Shown here: positions 32,461-40,831 of the stretch, one piece after another
Layout of the letters: each line of letters starts with the position of its first letter
Numbering within the stretch: position 1 is the first letter of the stretch
Origin: an uncultured Traorella sp.
GTDB lineage: Bacteria; Bacillota_I; Bacilli_A; Erysipelotrichales; Erysipelotrichaceae
NCBI GenBank assembly: GCA_944324265.1
Contig: CALUVS010000016.1
Coordinates: 1 to 45,966 of the forward strand
Reading direction: 5' to 3'
DNA length: 45,966 nucleotides
Notes under the pieces: generated by a model
Told to the model about the DNA's origin: nothing
Databases searched by the model: none
Seen by the model: only the letters and a program-made list of their open reading frames with translations
Translations under genes and position numbers: made by a program

Positions 32461-32997
32461 CTATTTCCCCTCCCTAGCTTTTAGCAAAATACCAATCAAT
32501 GCGGATCCGATGACAACCGGAATCGGAGAAACAGAAGTAAACATCAAAATAATAAATACCAGTGCAAATATAACCAATGTGCTCTTATCGACAACACCTT
32601 TTTTAAATAAAGTAACGGTAGCATTGACAACCAATACTCCGACAGCAATACGGATACCGGCAAAAGCCATCTGTACAACTGGATAAGACATGATATTGCT
32701 TAAAAACATGGCAATGATCAAAATAATAACAATGGAAGGAAAGACCATTCCTAGAGCCGAAGCAATAGCCCCTAATTCTTTTTTGCATTTGTAGCCGACA
32801 AAGATAGCTGTATTCACTGCAATGATGCCGGGTGTACATTGACTGATGGCATAATAGTCCATGATTTCTTCATCTGTTGCCCATCCTCGATTCTGGACAA
32901 TCTCTTTTCGAAGTATCGGCAGCATAGCATACCCGCCGCCGAATGTAACAGCGCCTATGCGCGTAAAAATACAAAATAAATCAAGATATTCTTTCAT
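32461..32997 (-). CDS. chrA: Chromate transporter family half-protein (first gene)
   Basis: 178 residues, paralogous to the next gene. It has the same motifs: FTRIGAVTFGGGYAMLPIL, then ISQCTPGIIAVNTAIFVGY. These are the N-terminal half of the CHR domain, with five or six membrane helices in total. A vegetative promoter with a 16-nt spacer lies upstream (33059-33086), overlapped by an imperfect inverted repeat (ACAATT and AATTGT). The pair should form one anion transporter in the inner membrane. Confidence 0.88.
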   Translation of the reverse strand: MKEYLDLFCIFTRIGAVTFGGGYAMLPILRKEIVQNRGWATDEEIMDYYAISQCTPGIIAVNTAIFVGYKCKKELGAIASALGMVFPSIVIILIIAMFLSNIMSYPVVQMAFAGIRIAVGVLVVNATVTLFKKGVVDKSTLVIFALVFIILMFTSVSPIPVVIGSALIGILLKAREGK

Positions 32998-33058
32998 ATT
33001 CCCTTATCCTTTCATTTCTTATTCACATTGTATTGACAATGATTGTTGTGCTAAAACA

Positions 33059-33086
33059 ATTATAGCCAATTGTCCGGATATTTCAA
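33059..33086 (-). promoter_or_regulatory. Promoter of the chromate transporter pair
   Basis: Read leftwards, TTGAAA (33086-33081), 16 nt, TATAAT (33064-33059). An inverted repeat ACAATT-6-AATTGT overlaps the -10, a possible operator. Confidence 0.65.
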
Positions 33087-33151
33087 CATATAAATGTACA
33101 ATCATAAGCAAACAATCATGCCAAAATTGAATTATTGCTATATATAATTTG

Positions 33152-34798
33152 TTATGAAAGCGGATTGATCGGAGCTGATGGATCAAAAAGCGGATCCTGA
33201 ATATAGCTTTCATTCTCCCATTCTTCTATTTGAATCGGATGGACTGTCGAATAAGGCTCTAATGCAAAATATTCCACAATCTTTCTGTGATAATTCTCTG
33301 CCGTTACCAGTCGTTCATGCACAGTCGGCAATACCTTCTCTCCACGCAGTTCATTCAATGAGAAAGTAAATTGATCCAACCGTTTTTGATTCATTGTATC
33401 CAAATATAATTCATAAACCTGTGATAAATCTTCTTCACTGAGAATATAAACATCCATCAGCTGCTTTGGATCCATGGAAACAGAGAATGCTCGCTCATTG
33501 ATTCCTTCTTCCAATACATGCATTTCCAATTGCCAGCTGTCAATATCAGAAACAATATTCGCTACCAAACGATTGACTTCTTCCATATCTAGATTCGTCG
33601 TAATTGATGTAGCTATCGTATCATTCATGACATTGATCAATGAGGACATCGGCATATTCTGAAGCAGCTTTGAAGCTAAACTGACAATTAGTTTCTGCTG
33701 GTTGATCAGGCGTTCATTTCCTTCCCCTACATGTCTGGCCAATGCCAGTGCCTCTTGTCCTGAAAGCACCTGACTGCCTGCTTCGACACATACTGTATTT
33801 TCCTGCCGAAACTCATTTTGTTCGCAGAAGCTTTCTTCTATTTCTACTTCAATGCCGCCAACTTGATCAATCAAATCAATAAAGGATGAAAAATTCAGCC
33901 GCACATAATAGTCAATATCAAAGCCAAAGGCGGCAGACAGTGCATACATCGTATTGTCAATGCCTTCATTGGAAGTGTTGGATAAAATATCTGGATAATA
34001 GCTATAAGCCGGATTCGGAACATATAGATTTTTCGGCAAAGAAATCAGCTCAATTTTTTTCGAAAGCGGATTGATCATCGCCAATAAATTAAAATCACTG
34101 TTTCCGACACTGTTTACATTGCTCAGTGAATCACTGCCTGAAATAAAAACGGTAAAAGGATCTTCGATGAGATTTTTATAGACAGCAGGCAAATTAATTT
34201 CATCGTGATATTGATAAATTTCAATTCGTTCATAATTCTCATAGTCTTCAAGCAGTGATAAATTAAAATTAGAAACATAACATCCTTGAATCTGCTTCTC
34301 TTCCATTGCTTGGCTGAGATCAGAATGAGTCACATACTCTACTAATTCAATATCCAATCTTTTTTCTTCCAGTACATTTTCCAAAATGGATAAATAGCGC
34401 AGATCATGCTGCAGATAACCAATCTTCATGCCATCCAGATCACTGATTTCATCCGCATTTTCAACATTGCTTACCAAATTAAGCTGATGATTCATATAAT
34501 TGGATGTATCAATAATGCTCGATGAGTGGCGGAATATACTGCTGTGCAAGGAAAAGCTGAACAAAGCAACCGTCACTGCAAACAAGAGTATTCTTCTAAA
34601 AAAACGAAAACGCTGTGTGCTTAAGATCAATGCAAAATATCCTGCCGCTGCTGCCAGCAATACCACCGCACAAACAACAATCAAAGAGACAGGAAAATAT
34701 CCTGTAATATATACTTCCAGCAAAGAATAAATGGAGGACAATGTGAAGAGAATGAGCAATATCAAATCAATCGTTGTATTAAATCGTTCTTTCTTCAT
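33152..34798 (-). CDS. LCP-family protein with altered active site
   Basis: 548 residues from the ATG at 34798 behind GGAGGATTTT. Three membrane segments occur within residues 8-105. A region that looks like a small solute-binding domain follows (GMKIGYLQHDLRYLS). Then comes the LCP domain from about 210 (FTVFISGSDSLSNVNS). Compared with its neighbour, the signature IPRDSYVPNP is LPKNLYVPNP and ARHRH is ARHVG. Arginines that bind the lipid pyrophosphate in LCP enzymes are thus changed to Lys and Val, while the Asp residues for metal remain. LCP proteins attach teichoic acids or capsule to the wall. This copy may be weak, inactive or changed in substrate. Confidence 0.85.
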   Translation of the reverse strand: MKKERFNTTIDLILLILFTLSSIYSLLEVYITGYFPVSLIVVCAVVLLAAAAGYFALILSTQRFRFFRRILLFAVTVALFSFSLHSSIFRHSSSIIDTSNYMNHQLNLVSNVENADEISDLDGMKIGYLQHDLRYLSILENVLEEKRLDIELVEYVTHSDLSQAMEEKQIQGCYVSNFNLSLLEDYENYERIEIYQYHDEINLPAVYKNLIEDPFTVFISGSDSLSNVNSVGNSDFNLLAMINPLSKKIELISLPKNLYVPNPAYSYYPDILSNTSNEGIDNTMYALSAAFGFDIDYYVRLNFSSFIDLIDQVGGIEVEIEESFCEQNEFRQENTVCVEAGSQVLSGQEALALARHVGEGNERLINQQKLIVSLASKLLQNMPMSSLINVMNDTIATSITTNLDMEEVNRLVANIVSDIDSWQLEMHVLEEGINERAFSVSMDPKQLMDVYILSEEDLSQVYELYLDTMNQKRLDQFTFSLNELRGEKVLPTVHERLVTAENYHRKIVEYFALEPYSTVHPIQIEEWENESYIQDPLFDPSAPINPLS

Positions 34799-34821
34799 AA
34801 AATCCTCCATTACTATTTGAT

Positions 34822-36651
34822 TTATTCCATACCTTCCGGAGCAGATGGAAGCGTTGAAGTTTCCTCTTGCGGATCTTCAGGCTCTGTCGGTACTTCAGGA
34901 TTGCTTGGTTCCTGCGGAGTCTCTGGTTCAGCAGGTGTTTCAGGCTCAGCCGGTGTTTCCGGTTCTATCGGTGCTGCCGGCTCCTCTTCTCCTGTGGTTG
35001 GTTCTTCCGGCTGTACCGGTTCTTCGCTCGGTACTTCCTCTGCAGGTGCTTGATAGCCATAGTAGCTAGGGAAATACGTACTCATGACAGAGTCAAAATT
35101 CTGTACTGTCACTAAATATGGATTCACTGGTGCCGCATCAACATACTTAGTCATATCATTTAAGTCAAATTGGAAATCGGAAAGCTGTTCTTCTTCAAAC
35201 ATCGCTTTGTATTGAGAATACACATTATTGATATCATCTTGATTTAATAAGTATACCCACAATGGTCCAGAGCCTTCTGCACTGGCACAAATCTGCATAT
35301 CTCCTAAGCCATTAAGCATTGTTGTGGATGAGAATGTCCAAGGCTGCATTTTTTCAATCTGTGAATTGACAAATTTATTGATGTATTCTGTCGGCATATT
35401 GGTAGAAACATAGGTGCTGGCAACTTCCAGCAATTCAGGCACTTTCGCTACACCTTCCAAAGTCAGTGTTTTATTCACAATTGCTTCAATGATCTGCTGC
35501 TGAGCATAGTTTCTTCCGCTGTCTCCCCATCCTTCTGTATGACGGTGACGAGCATAAGCCAAAGCTTCGCTGCCGTTCAATGTCTGAACTCCCGGATAGA
35601 GATGGATCGTATTGACAAAATAACCTCCGCCCATTTCACGATATTCATTTTGTTCAGTAAATTCCAGCTGGACGTCTACTTCAATATCACCCAATGTATC
35701 AACAATTTCAATCAAAGATGAGAAGCTGACTTTCGCATAATAGTCAATTTCAATACCGAAAATACTTTCCAGCGTATTGACCATAGCATCCGGTCCGAGC
35801 CATCCCAAATGTGTCAGTTTGTCCGGATAATTGCCGGCCTGCGGATTCGGTACATAAGAGTCACGCGGAATTGAGATCATTTCCACATGATGACGATTCG
35901 GATCCACCAATAACAGCATATTGACATCACTCAAGCCATTATAATCCGGCACGCCTAAATCATCCATACCCGAAATAAACACAGTAAATGGTGTATTGGT
36001 AATATCTACTTCATTGGCTGTATCTTCTACATCTTCCACCATTTCAATCTCATGAATCATTTTATATTTTTCCGTAAATGTTTCATCACTGTTGCTGCGC
36101 ATTGTATAATCCTGCAGACTCATCAGCACTGCATCGATATTGCGCACATCTAAATCTGCCATCATTGTATCAACATTTTCATAGCTTTTCCAAATAAAGC
36201 CATTGCCGCTTAATTCATTAATAGCATAATTCGTCAGCTCTGAACCATTATCAACATAACCCAATGTTTTATCCTGCAAATTCTCAACATAATCATATCC
36301 AGAATCAACACTTACGACTACACCCATCACAGATACATTCTGACTAGGTGAAAAGCCCTGCAGTCCACTACGGATCCGGCCCATAAAAATACTGCAGAAA
36401 ACAAGCAGTACACTTAAGATCCCGGCAATGCATCGCCGTGCAATAGTCACTTTATTATCCCGATAGCGCATCGTAAAAAAAAGCGCACCGAATATTGCCA
36501 GCATCAACAAGGCAAATATCAGGATATACATATTTGGAATGAATCCGCCGATAATGCATTCCACAACAAAATAAATCACACTGATAAGCAAAACAATCAG
36601 AAAAATCAGGTCGATTTTCTGATTTGTTGGCTTCACATATCTATTTTTCAT
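34822..36651 (-). CDS. LytR-CpsA-Psr (LCP) family wall-polymer ligase
   Basis: 609 residues from the ATG at 36651 behind GGGAGAGATTTT. Membrane segments lie in 13-95. An extracellular N-domain with a solute-binding-like stretch (GVVVSVDSGYDYVENL) precedes the LCP domain: VFISGMDDLGVPDYN, MISIPRDSYVPNP, ALAYARHRHTEGWGDSGR and NYAQQQIIEAIVNK, all key Arg, Asp and Gln residues present. The tail is a Pro/Glu-rich spacer with EPETPA repeats. It should transfer undecaprenyl-linked wall polymers to peptidoglycan outside the membrane. An extended -10 promoter precedes it, and the divergent paralogue follows 23 nt downstream. Confidence 0.9.
   Translation of the reverse strand: MKNRYVKPTNQKIDLIFLIVLLISVIYFVVECIIGGFIPNMYILIFALLMLAIFGALFFTMRYRDNKVTIARRCIAGILSVLLVFCSIFMGRIRSGLQGFSPSQNVSVMGVVVSVDSGYDYVENLQDKTLGYVDNGSELTNYAINELSGNGFIWKSYENVDTMMADLDVRNIDAVLMSLQDYTMRSNSDETFTEKYKMIHEIEMVEDVEDTANEVDITNTPFTVFISGMDDLGVPDYNGLSDVNMLLLVDPNRHHVEMISIPRDSYVPNPQAGNYPDKLTHLGWLGPDAMVNTLESIFGIEIDYYAKVSFSSLIEIVDTLGDIEVDVQLEFTEQNEYREMGGGYFVNTIHLYPGVQTLNGSEALAYARHRHTEGWGDSGRNYAQQQIIEAIVNKTLTLEGVAKVPELLEVASTYVSTNMPTEYINKFVNSQIEKMQPWTFSSTTMLNGLGDMQICASAEGSGPLWVYLLNQDDINNVYSQYKAMFEEEQLSDFQFDLNDMTKYVDAAPVNPYLVTVQNFDSVMSTYFPSYYGYQAPAEEVPSEEPVQPEEPTTGEEEPAAPIEPETPAEPETPAEPETPQEPSNPEVPTEPEDPQEETSTLPSAPEGME
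34838..35045 (-). repeat. Coding repeats for the Pro/Glu-rich tail of the LCP protein
   Basis: Short in-frame repeats encode EPETPAEPETPAEPETP and related units, a likely wall-spanning linker; they cause the apparent reading frames on the other strand. Confidence 0.7.
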
Positions 36652-36677
36652 AAAATCTCTCCCAAATAATCGCATTT

Positions 36678-36686
36678 ATTATAACA
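36678..36686 (-). promoter_or_regulatory. Extended -10 promoter of the LCP pair
   Basis: TGTTATAAT read leftwards, 26 nt before the start codon. Confidence 0.65.
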
Positions 36687-36751
36687 CTTAACCAGGTATA
36701 TGTTATGTGATTTTTTTGTGAATTTCACATTTTTTACCAAAAAATAAGCAA

Positions 36752-36778
36752 AATAAAAAGGAATCTTTCGATTCCTTT
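36752..36778 (-). terminator. Terminator of the desulfoferrodoxin gene
   Basis: Read leftwards, AAAGGAATC, a GAAA tetraloop, GATTCCTTT and a T-rich tail. Confidence 0.85.
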
Positions 36779-36793
36779 GTCACTTTTTAATTA

Positions 36794-37180
36794 TTAAAGA
36801 GCAGTTTTCCACAATCCGTGCAAATTGCAATATTCATAAACTGCAACCAGCTTATCATTTTCTGTCAATTTAAATTCAACCACTGGCGTATCATTTGGAT
36901 TTAAATCAACTCTTAATCCTCCGCGTTCAGTCTGAACATATACAAACTGGATATAATGTTCTGCAGTCATTGGGTGCATTACTTCACCAACAGCCACCTT
37001 TACTGTATCACCATTAACTGTAACAACTGGTACGTGTTTTTCTCCTGCTCCATCACTTGTATTTGCAATCAATTCCTTCATTGGTTCACCGCAGCAGATT
37101 ACTGGTACTCCTGAATCAACAATTTTTTCTACAATGTTGCCGCAGTGAGAGCAACGATAAAATTTAACTTCTTTAGCCAT
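36794..37180 (-). CDS. dfx: Desulfoferrodoxin (superoxide reductase)
   Basis: 128 residues from the ATG at 37180 behind GAAGGAGGT; 26 in-frame codons upstream belong to the promoter region. The N-terminal desulforedoxin-type centre has C9, C12, C28 and C29 (YRCSHCGN and VICCGEPM). The catalytic centre II has the His ligands and Cys in KHVPV, GEVMHPMTAEHYI and EYCNLHGLW. It reduces superoxide to peroxide using a square-pyramidal iron site without releasing oxygen, a defence typical of anaerobes. It is a single gene with its own promoter (37209-37236) and terminator. Confidence 0.96.
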   Translation of the reverse strand: MAKEVKFYRCSHCGNIVEKIVDSGVPVICCGEPMKELIANTSDGAGEKHVPVVTVNGDTVKVAVGEVMHPMTAEHYIQFVYVQTERGGLRVDLNPNDTPVVEFKLTENDKLVAVYEYCNLHGLWKTAL

Positions 37181-37208
37181 AAAATTACGACCTCCTTCAT
37201 GTACCTTC

Positions 37209-37236
37209 ATTGTACCTGAATTACAGAAACTTGCAA
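37209..37236 (-). promoter_or_regulatory. Promoter of desulfoferrodoxin
   Basis: Read leftwards, TTGCAA (37236-37231), 16 nt, TACAAT (37214-37209). Confidence 0.65.
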
Positions 37237-37387
37237 GTGATATGCTTTTCAAAATCAACGCAATTCTGCAAGATTATTTTCACTCCAGCATACTGCTTGA
37301 TTTCTTGATTGAATATTTCACCCTCATGATAAAAATCACGCCTATTTTAAAGAGTCTTTCAGAGAATCATTTTTTTGCTTTTCAATT

Positions 37388-37726
37388 TTAAATGAATAAT
37401 AAATTTAGACTTGGAAAGCCGCCGTTAGTAAAATAAATGATCCCTACTACTGCAGCAGCAAGAACTGCTGATACTGCAGAAATCACAAATCTTTTTGACA
37501 TCAAAGCTTCAGGAAGAATTTTTCGTTTGACCAAAGCATCGGGCATCAGCAGCAAAGAAAGTGTAATAGATAATAAAAGAGTAGCGATAAATACAAATAC
37601 TGAACTCATTCCTAAAGAAATATTAGCGGCTGCAAGAATAACAGATCCAACAATACCTAATATTCCAAGTACCCATACAAGATAGCGTGTACCAATAAAT
37701 AATCCATCAATTGTTTTTGTTAACAT
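37388..37726 (-). CDS. Small membrane protein of unknown family
   Basis: 112 residues with three or four membrane segments (about 13-35, 39-60, 80-98 and a hydrophobic C-terminal end). A basic stretch (LVKRKILPEALMSKR) lies between the second and third. I do not recognise the family. The start follows GGAGGTAATG. It is the last of three tandem minus-strand genes for small membrane proteins; the other two are only 26 and 25 residues (37796-37876, 37917-37994) and share the same style of ribosome-binding site. Confidence 0.7.
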   Translation of the reverse strand: MLTKTIDGLFIGTRYLVWVLGILGIVGSVILAAANISLGMSSVFVFIATLLLSITLSLLLMPDALVKRKILPEALMSKRFVISAVSAVLAAAVVGIIYFTNGGFPSLNLLFI

Positions 37727-37795
37727 AAATCATTACCTCCATTTTTAACAATTTCTTCAATCTATATAGAAAGATGTATATTTTCAAACATCTTG

Positions 37796-37876
37796 TTATT
37801 TTCTCTTATCGTATAATTTTCCAGTTCCCACAAGACCAACAGCTACAAGAGTTGCAAAAATTAATTTACTTACCAT
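37796..37876 (-). CDS. 26-residue single-span membrane peptide
   Basis: ATG at 37876 lies behind GAGGTGAGGTT, a strong ribosome-binding site. The peptide has a hydrophobic segment (LIFATLVAVGLVGTG) and a charged end (KLYDKRK). Such peptides may be membrane-complex subunits or membrane-active toxins. The site, composition and tandem arrangement argue for a real gene; the family is unknown. Confidence 0.55.
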   Translation of the reverse strand: MVSKLIFATLVAVGLVGTGKLYDKRK

Positions 37877-37916
37877 AACCTCACCTCATTTCATCCTTTG
37901 TCCTGAAATTGAATCT

Positions 37917-37994
37917 CTATCTATTTTTGTAAAATATATATCCGCCAATCACTGCGATCACCACAATTACAGCAATAATAACTTTCATCATCAT
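37917..37994 (-). CDS. 25-residue single-span membrane peptide
   Basis: ATG at 37994 (or either of the next two codons) lies behind GAGGTGAAGAAT. The peptide is MMMK, a hydrophobic segment (VIIAVIVVIAVIGGYIFY), then KNR. Its design is the same as the next peptide: one helix and a positive C-terminus. No family is recognised. It is the first gene of the small-membrane-protein cluster. Confidence 0.55.
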   Translation of the reverse strand: MMMKVIIAVIVVIAVIGGYIFYKNR

Positions 37995-38360
37995 ATTCTT
38001 CACCTCATTTCTGCCGTCATTCTATCTGAAAAATATTTATGTTTTATTCATATTTTGTTTCTTAATTGTTAAAAATAAACTTGATGATAAAAATATTTAA
38101 TGCCATAAGTTTATTGAAGGATAATTATCAGTGTGCTCGATTATATACAAGTACTTCATTATGAAAAATTGATATGAGTAAGAGATAGAATAAGAAATAT
38201 TTTACTTTTGGAGGACTTTTTTTTAGAAAAAAGGTAAAAAATAGCTCAAAGTTAGTTAAAGCAAATTGCTTTCAAAATGGAAAAAATAGGACCCTCATCT
38301 CACCCAAAGTGTTATGAGTCGCTCTAAAAGTCACACTCTTTCACAGGACAAACACCAAAA
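37995..38360. other. AT-rich gap with a possible mobile-element remnant
   Basis: No gene. On the minus strand around 38250-38340 a short stretch reads SVTFRATHNTLGEMRVLFF, flanked by AGGAC and GTCCT, with T6 beyond. It may be the decayed end of an insertion sequence or a terminator-like RNA; I cannot identify it. Confidence 0.3.
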
Positions 38361-38404
38361 ATAAAAAAGCTCCGAAAAGCCTTTAAAATAGGGCTTTCAG
38401 AGCT
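38361..38404 (-). terminator. Terminator of tRNA-Leu
   Basis: Read leftwards, AGCTCTGAAAGCC pairs with GGCTTTTCGGAGCT (one mismatch region) and a T run follows. Confidence 0.85.
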
Positions 38405-38415
38405 GTCTGATAAGA

Positions 38416-38498
38416 TGGTGCGCGTGAAGGGACTCGAACCCCCATGGTTGCCCGCCAGATCCTAAGTCTGGTGCGTCTGCCAATTTCGCCACACGCGC
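38416..38498 (-). tRNA. tRNA-Leu (anticodon UAG, reads CUA)
   Basis: The acceptor strands GCGCGTG and CACGCGC pair. The anticodon arm is CCAGA-CTTAGGA-TCTGG with anticodon TAG. A class II variable region follows, then the T loop TTCGAGT. The terminal CCA is encoded (38418-38416). A promoter at 38515-38543 (TTTGCA, 17 nt, TGCTATAAT) precedes it and a terminator follows, so it is transcribed alone. Confidence 0.95.
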
Positions 38499-38514
38499 AT
38501 ATAATTGCTCAATT

Positions 38515-38543
38515 ATTATAGCATATCTCCCTTAAAATGCAAA
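38515..38543 (-). promoter_or_regulatory. Promoter of tRNA-Leu
   Basis: TTTGCA and extended -10 TGCTATAAT, read leftwards, spaced 17 nt, ending 16 nt before the mature tRNA. Confidence 0.65.
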
Positions 38544-38751
38544 CATAAATTCAGACTTTTCGCAATACTACGATAAAAAGACTGCAATGGTCCTAATGAA
38601 TCAATCAGGTCAACTGCAGTTCTTTTTTGTAATAAAATGCCAAGTATAAACTAATGCTAAAAGATCGATGAAATATATTTTTAAGCCTAGAATCGCTTTA
38701 CTGAAATTAAAGCACTCACGACAAATGAATGATATGTAATCTTATCGAAAA

Positions 38752-39906
38752 TCATTGTATAGGCCAAGAACATTCACGCCATTGTCCGTTTCCTTGCTCT
38801 GTTTTTCCAATCAACAGGTCTGTGGCAGCATCTGCAATATAGCCAAGATAATTTGCAGCTGAACTATCACCGCACAGCAATTTCCACATAAGTCCGCCAA
38901 AAAGATAAGACTGAGCAAATTCTCGCCAGCTATGCAATTCTTCCGCAGCCTTTTGAGAAAGATCCCAAAGTATACCGACAGCCTCACTTTCTGTAAGCCA
39001 GCCCAAATAACATCCCCAACGAGTCAGCATAGCTGCCCTGCCAATATCCCATCCCGTCATAAAGCTAGGAGTATATTGACTTTTATATCGTTGGACAAAC
39101 CTCCATGCTCGTCTGACAGATTCACGCTCATCCTCATCCATGTTTTCATCCATCAACTCCTCTGGTGAAGATGCTTCTCCATATAACTGATATCGAAAGA
39201 TATACCCTTCCTGTGCTAAATAACGAATCATATCCAGCAGATCACTTCGGCCATTGATTCCCCAAGAACGGCGTACTATCGAAACAACTTTCTGTTCCAT
39301 GACAGGAATATGTTCCTCCACATCCATATCATATAAATCATGACCATTCAGAGTTGATACAATACCGGACAGTAATATACCAAAGCGTTCCCATCTTGGA
39401 TCATTTTTTTGGTAATGAATCGGTTCTGACTCAGGAAGTGCACCCAACCGAGCCATCGTTTCATCTAAAACAGCATAAAGGCTTTGTTCAAGTTCCAGAT
39501 TCAATTCAGATTCTTCCTCTTCATCAGCATCTTCCATCTCCAGCATTTCCAAAGCTGCTGCAAGCACACCCATATCTTCTCCAAACATCTGACCCATCAA
39601 ATCCTTTGCAGCAGAAGCAGTTACCTCCACAACTTTCTCATTAATCATTTTTTGCAGCAATTCCTCGTTGACTGCCATCTGTGCCATGCCATCATTTCCA
39701 AAAATCTGACCAAGAATTTCTACTTGCCGCTCTGTGTTGGCATCAATCTGCTTTCCTGACTCAGAGGCAGATACCTCCTTTTCAGAACTTGAAATCTCAA
39801 TATTATTCATCAGTTCCTCATTTTTTTCAAAAGTCTTCTTCATAGAGTTGACAGCTCGTTCACTGGATTGTTGTGCCCGTTTTCTAATTTCATCTATATC
39901 AATCAT
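38752..39906 (-). CDS. DUF1266 domain protein
   Basis: 384 residues. Residues 1-150 are acidic and low in complexity (MLEMEDADEEEESELN), perhaps coiled. The C-terminal 200 residues form the DUF1266 domain: SWGINGRSDLLDMIRYLAQ, MTGWDIGRAAMLTRWGCYLG, WLTESEAVGILWDLSQKA and SWREFAQSYLFGGLMW. DUF1266 proteins are widespread and uncharacterised, and are often seen with secretion, toxin or membrane genes. The start follows GGAGGATATAAAGA and overlaps the 60-residue membrane protein gene by 8 nt. It is the last gene of the locus and has no signal peptide. Confidence 0.85.
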   Translation of the reverse strand: MIDIDEIRKRAQQSSERAVNSMKKTFEKNEELMNNIEISSSEKEVSASESGKQIDANTERQVEILGQIFGNDGMAQMAVNEELLQKMINEKVVEVTASAAKDLMGQMFGEDMGVLAAALEMLEMEDADEEEESELNLELEQSLYAVLDETMARLGALPESEPIHYQKNDPRWERFGILLSGIVSTLNGHDLYDMDVEEHIPVMEQKVVSIVRRSWGINGRSDLLDMIRYLAQEGYIFRYQLYGEASSPEELMDENMDEDERESVRRAWRFVQRYKSQYTPSFMTGWDIGRAAMLTRWGCYLGWLTESEAVGILWDLSQKAAEELHSWREFAQSYLFGGLMWKLLCGDSSAANYLGYIADAATDLLIGKTEQGNGQWRECSWPIQ

Positions 39907-40081
39907 TCTTTATATCCTCCTCATCAAGAGGGAGCGTATGCCATGCCGATGGCTTTTGGCGGCATGTAAATAATCTTCTGATTCGCTTCAATATAGTTTC
40001 TATGAAATGAAACCACAGATTACCAAATAGAAACACACCCACAAGAAACAGCAGGATCGCTCCAATTTCTCTTAAAGACAT
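39899..40081 (-). CDS. Small single-span membrane protein in the DUF1266 locus
   Basis: 60 residues with one membrane segment (about 7-25, GAILLFLVGVFLFGNLW), a basic stretch (KRIRRLFTCRQK) and an acidic end (LDEEDIKND). No family is recognised. The end overlaps the start of the DUF1266 gene by 8 nt and it starts 8 nt after the preceding gene, so the three are expressed together. It may anchor the DUF1266 protein at the membrane; that is inference. Confidence 0.65.
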   Translation of the reverse strand: MSLREIGAILLFLVGVFLFGNLWFHFIETILKRIRRLFTCRQKPSAWHTLPLDEEDIKND

Positions 40082-40089
40082 CTTTCATC

Positions 40090-40575
40090 TCACTTTGTTG
40101 CAAATTTATTCATAAAGAATTCAGTAAAAGCAGCCAATTCATCCTCCTGCGATACATAAACGTACAATTTTTCATCTTCCAGCCAATCATAGGCATTGAT
40201 ACCGATATAACCTTTTTTATCCGGATAAATGATAAAAGCATCCGTAGGATATTTATTGCGATAAGCTTTATAGATTTCAGAGCGGCGATAGTAGGTTGGA
40301 TCTCCGCAGCCTGAAAGATCCGGAACAGTAGGTACAACTGCAATTGTCTGGCTATCCTCGTTCCATCCGACAATTAAATTTCCTATTTTTGTTTTGCTTC
40401 CATGTACAAATCCATAATTAAAGCGGCTCACATCTTCTGTATATCCGAAAATTAGCCTATAATTATCTCCTTCTTCCACAACATGATTAAACAAAGCACG
40501 CATTTTCTTTGCATTTGCATTGCTTTTTTCCATATCAATTTCCGGTTCCTTAAATAACTTATTAAACAATCCCAT
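40090..40575 (-). CDS. Unrecognised 161-residue protein of the DUF1266 locus
   Basis: No signal peptide or membrane span. It begins MGLFNKLFKEPEID, then a mixed alpha/beta protein with VEEGDNYRLIFGYTEDVSRF, GNLIVGWNEDSQTIAVVP, FIIYPDKKGYIGINAYDWL and LYVYVSQEDELAAFTEFF. The last part suggests a compact PH-like or SMI1-like fold, but I cannot assign a family. The start follows GGAGGAAAAGTA. It is the first of three tightly spaced genes ending in DUF1266. Confidence 0.7.
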   Translation of the reverse strand: MGLFNKLFKEPEIDMEKSNANAKKMRALFNHVVEEGDNYRLIFGYTEDVSRFNYGFVHGSKTKIGNLIVGWNEDSQTIAVVPTVPDLSGCGDPTYYRRSEIYKAYRNKYPTDAFIIYPDKKGYIGINAYDWLEDEKLYVYVSQEDELAAFTEFFMNKFATK

Positions 40576-40624
40576 TACTTTTCCTCCTTCATTTTTTAAG
40601 TAAATAGACTACATCCCAATGAAA

Positions 40625-40831
40625 TTATTTCAATTGACATAACGTTTCTGGATTTTTGCTCAAATTAAGATATAAATCATCTGTGTTTTCAAATATATAG
40701 CTATTGCTTAATGGCAGGCAATATTCTGATAAAGCATAAAATAAAAATAAACAATTTAATTTGTCTTTATTTTGATGAAAGGAATATCCGTCGAAATAAA
40801 ATATTCGGACGGATTTATTACTTCTCATCAT
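40625..40831 (-). CDS. Possible 68-residue gene after tetR
   Basis: The frame overlaps the end of the TetR gene by 14 nt and has no clear ribosome-binding site. The sequence IFYFDGYSFHQNKDKLNCLF, then FENTDDLYLNLSKNPETL, has protein-like composition but no family I know. It could be a coupled small gene or a remnant. Confidence 0.3.
   Translation of the reverse strand: MMRSNKSVRIFYFDGYSFHQNKDKLNCLFLFYALSEYCLPLSNSYIFENTDDLYLNLSKNPETLCQLK

Noticed and set aside
34817-35115. Ser/Gly- and Leu/Pro-rich plus-strand frames near the LCP gene
   Set aside because: They are produced by the short repeats coding the Pro/Glu tail of the LCP protein on the other strand.
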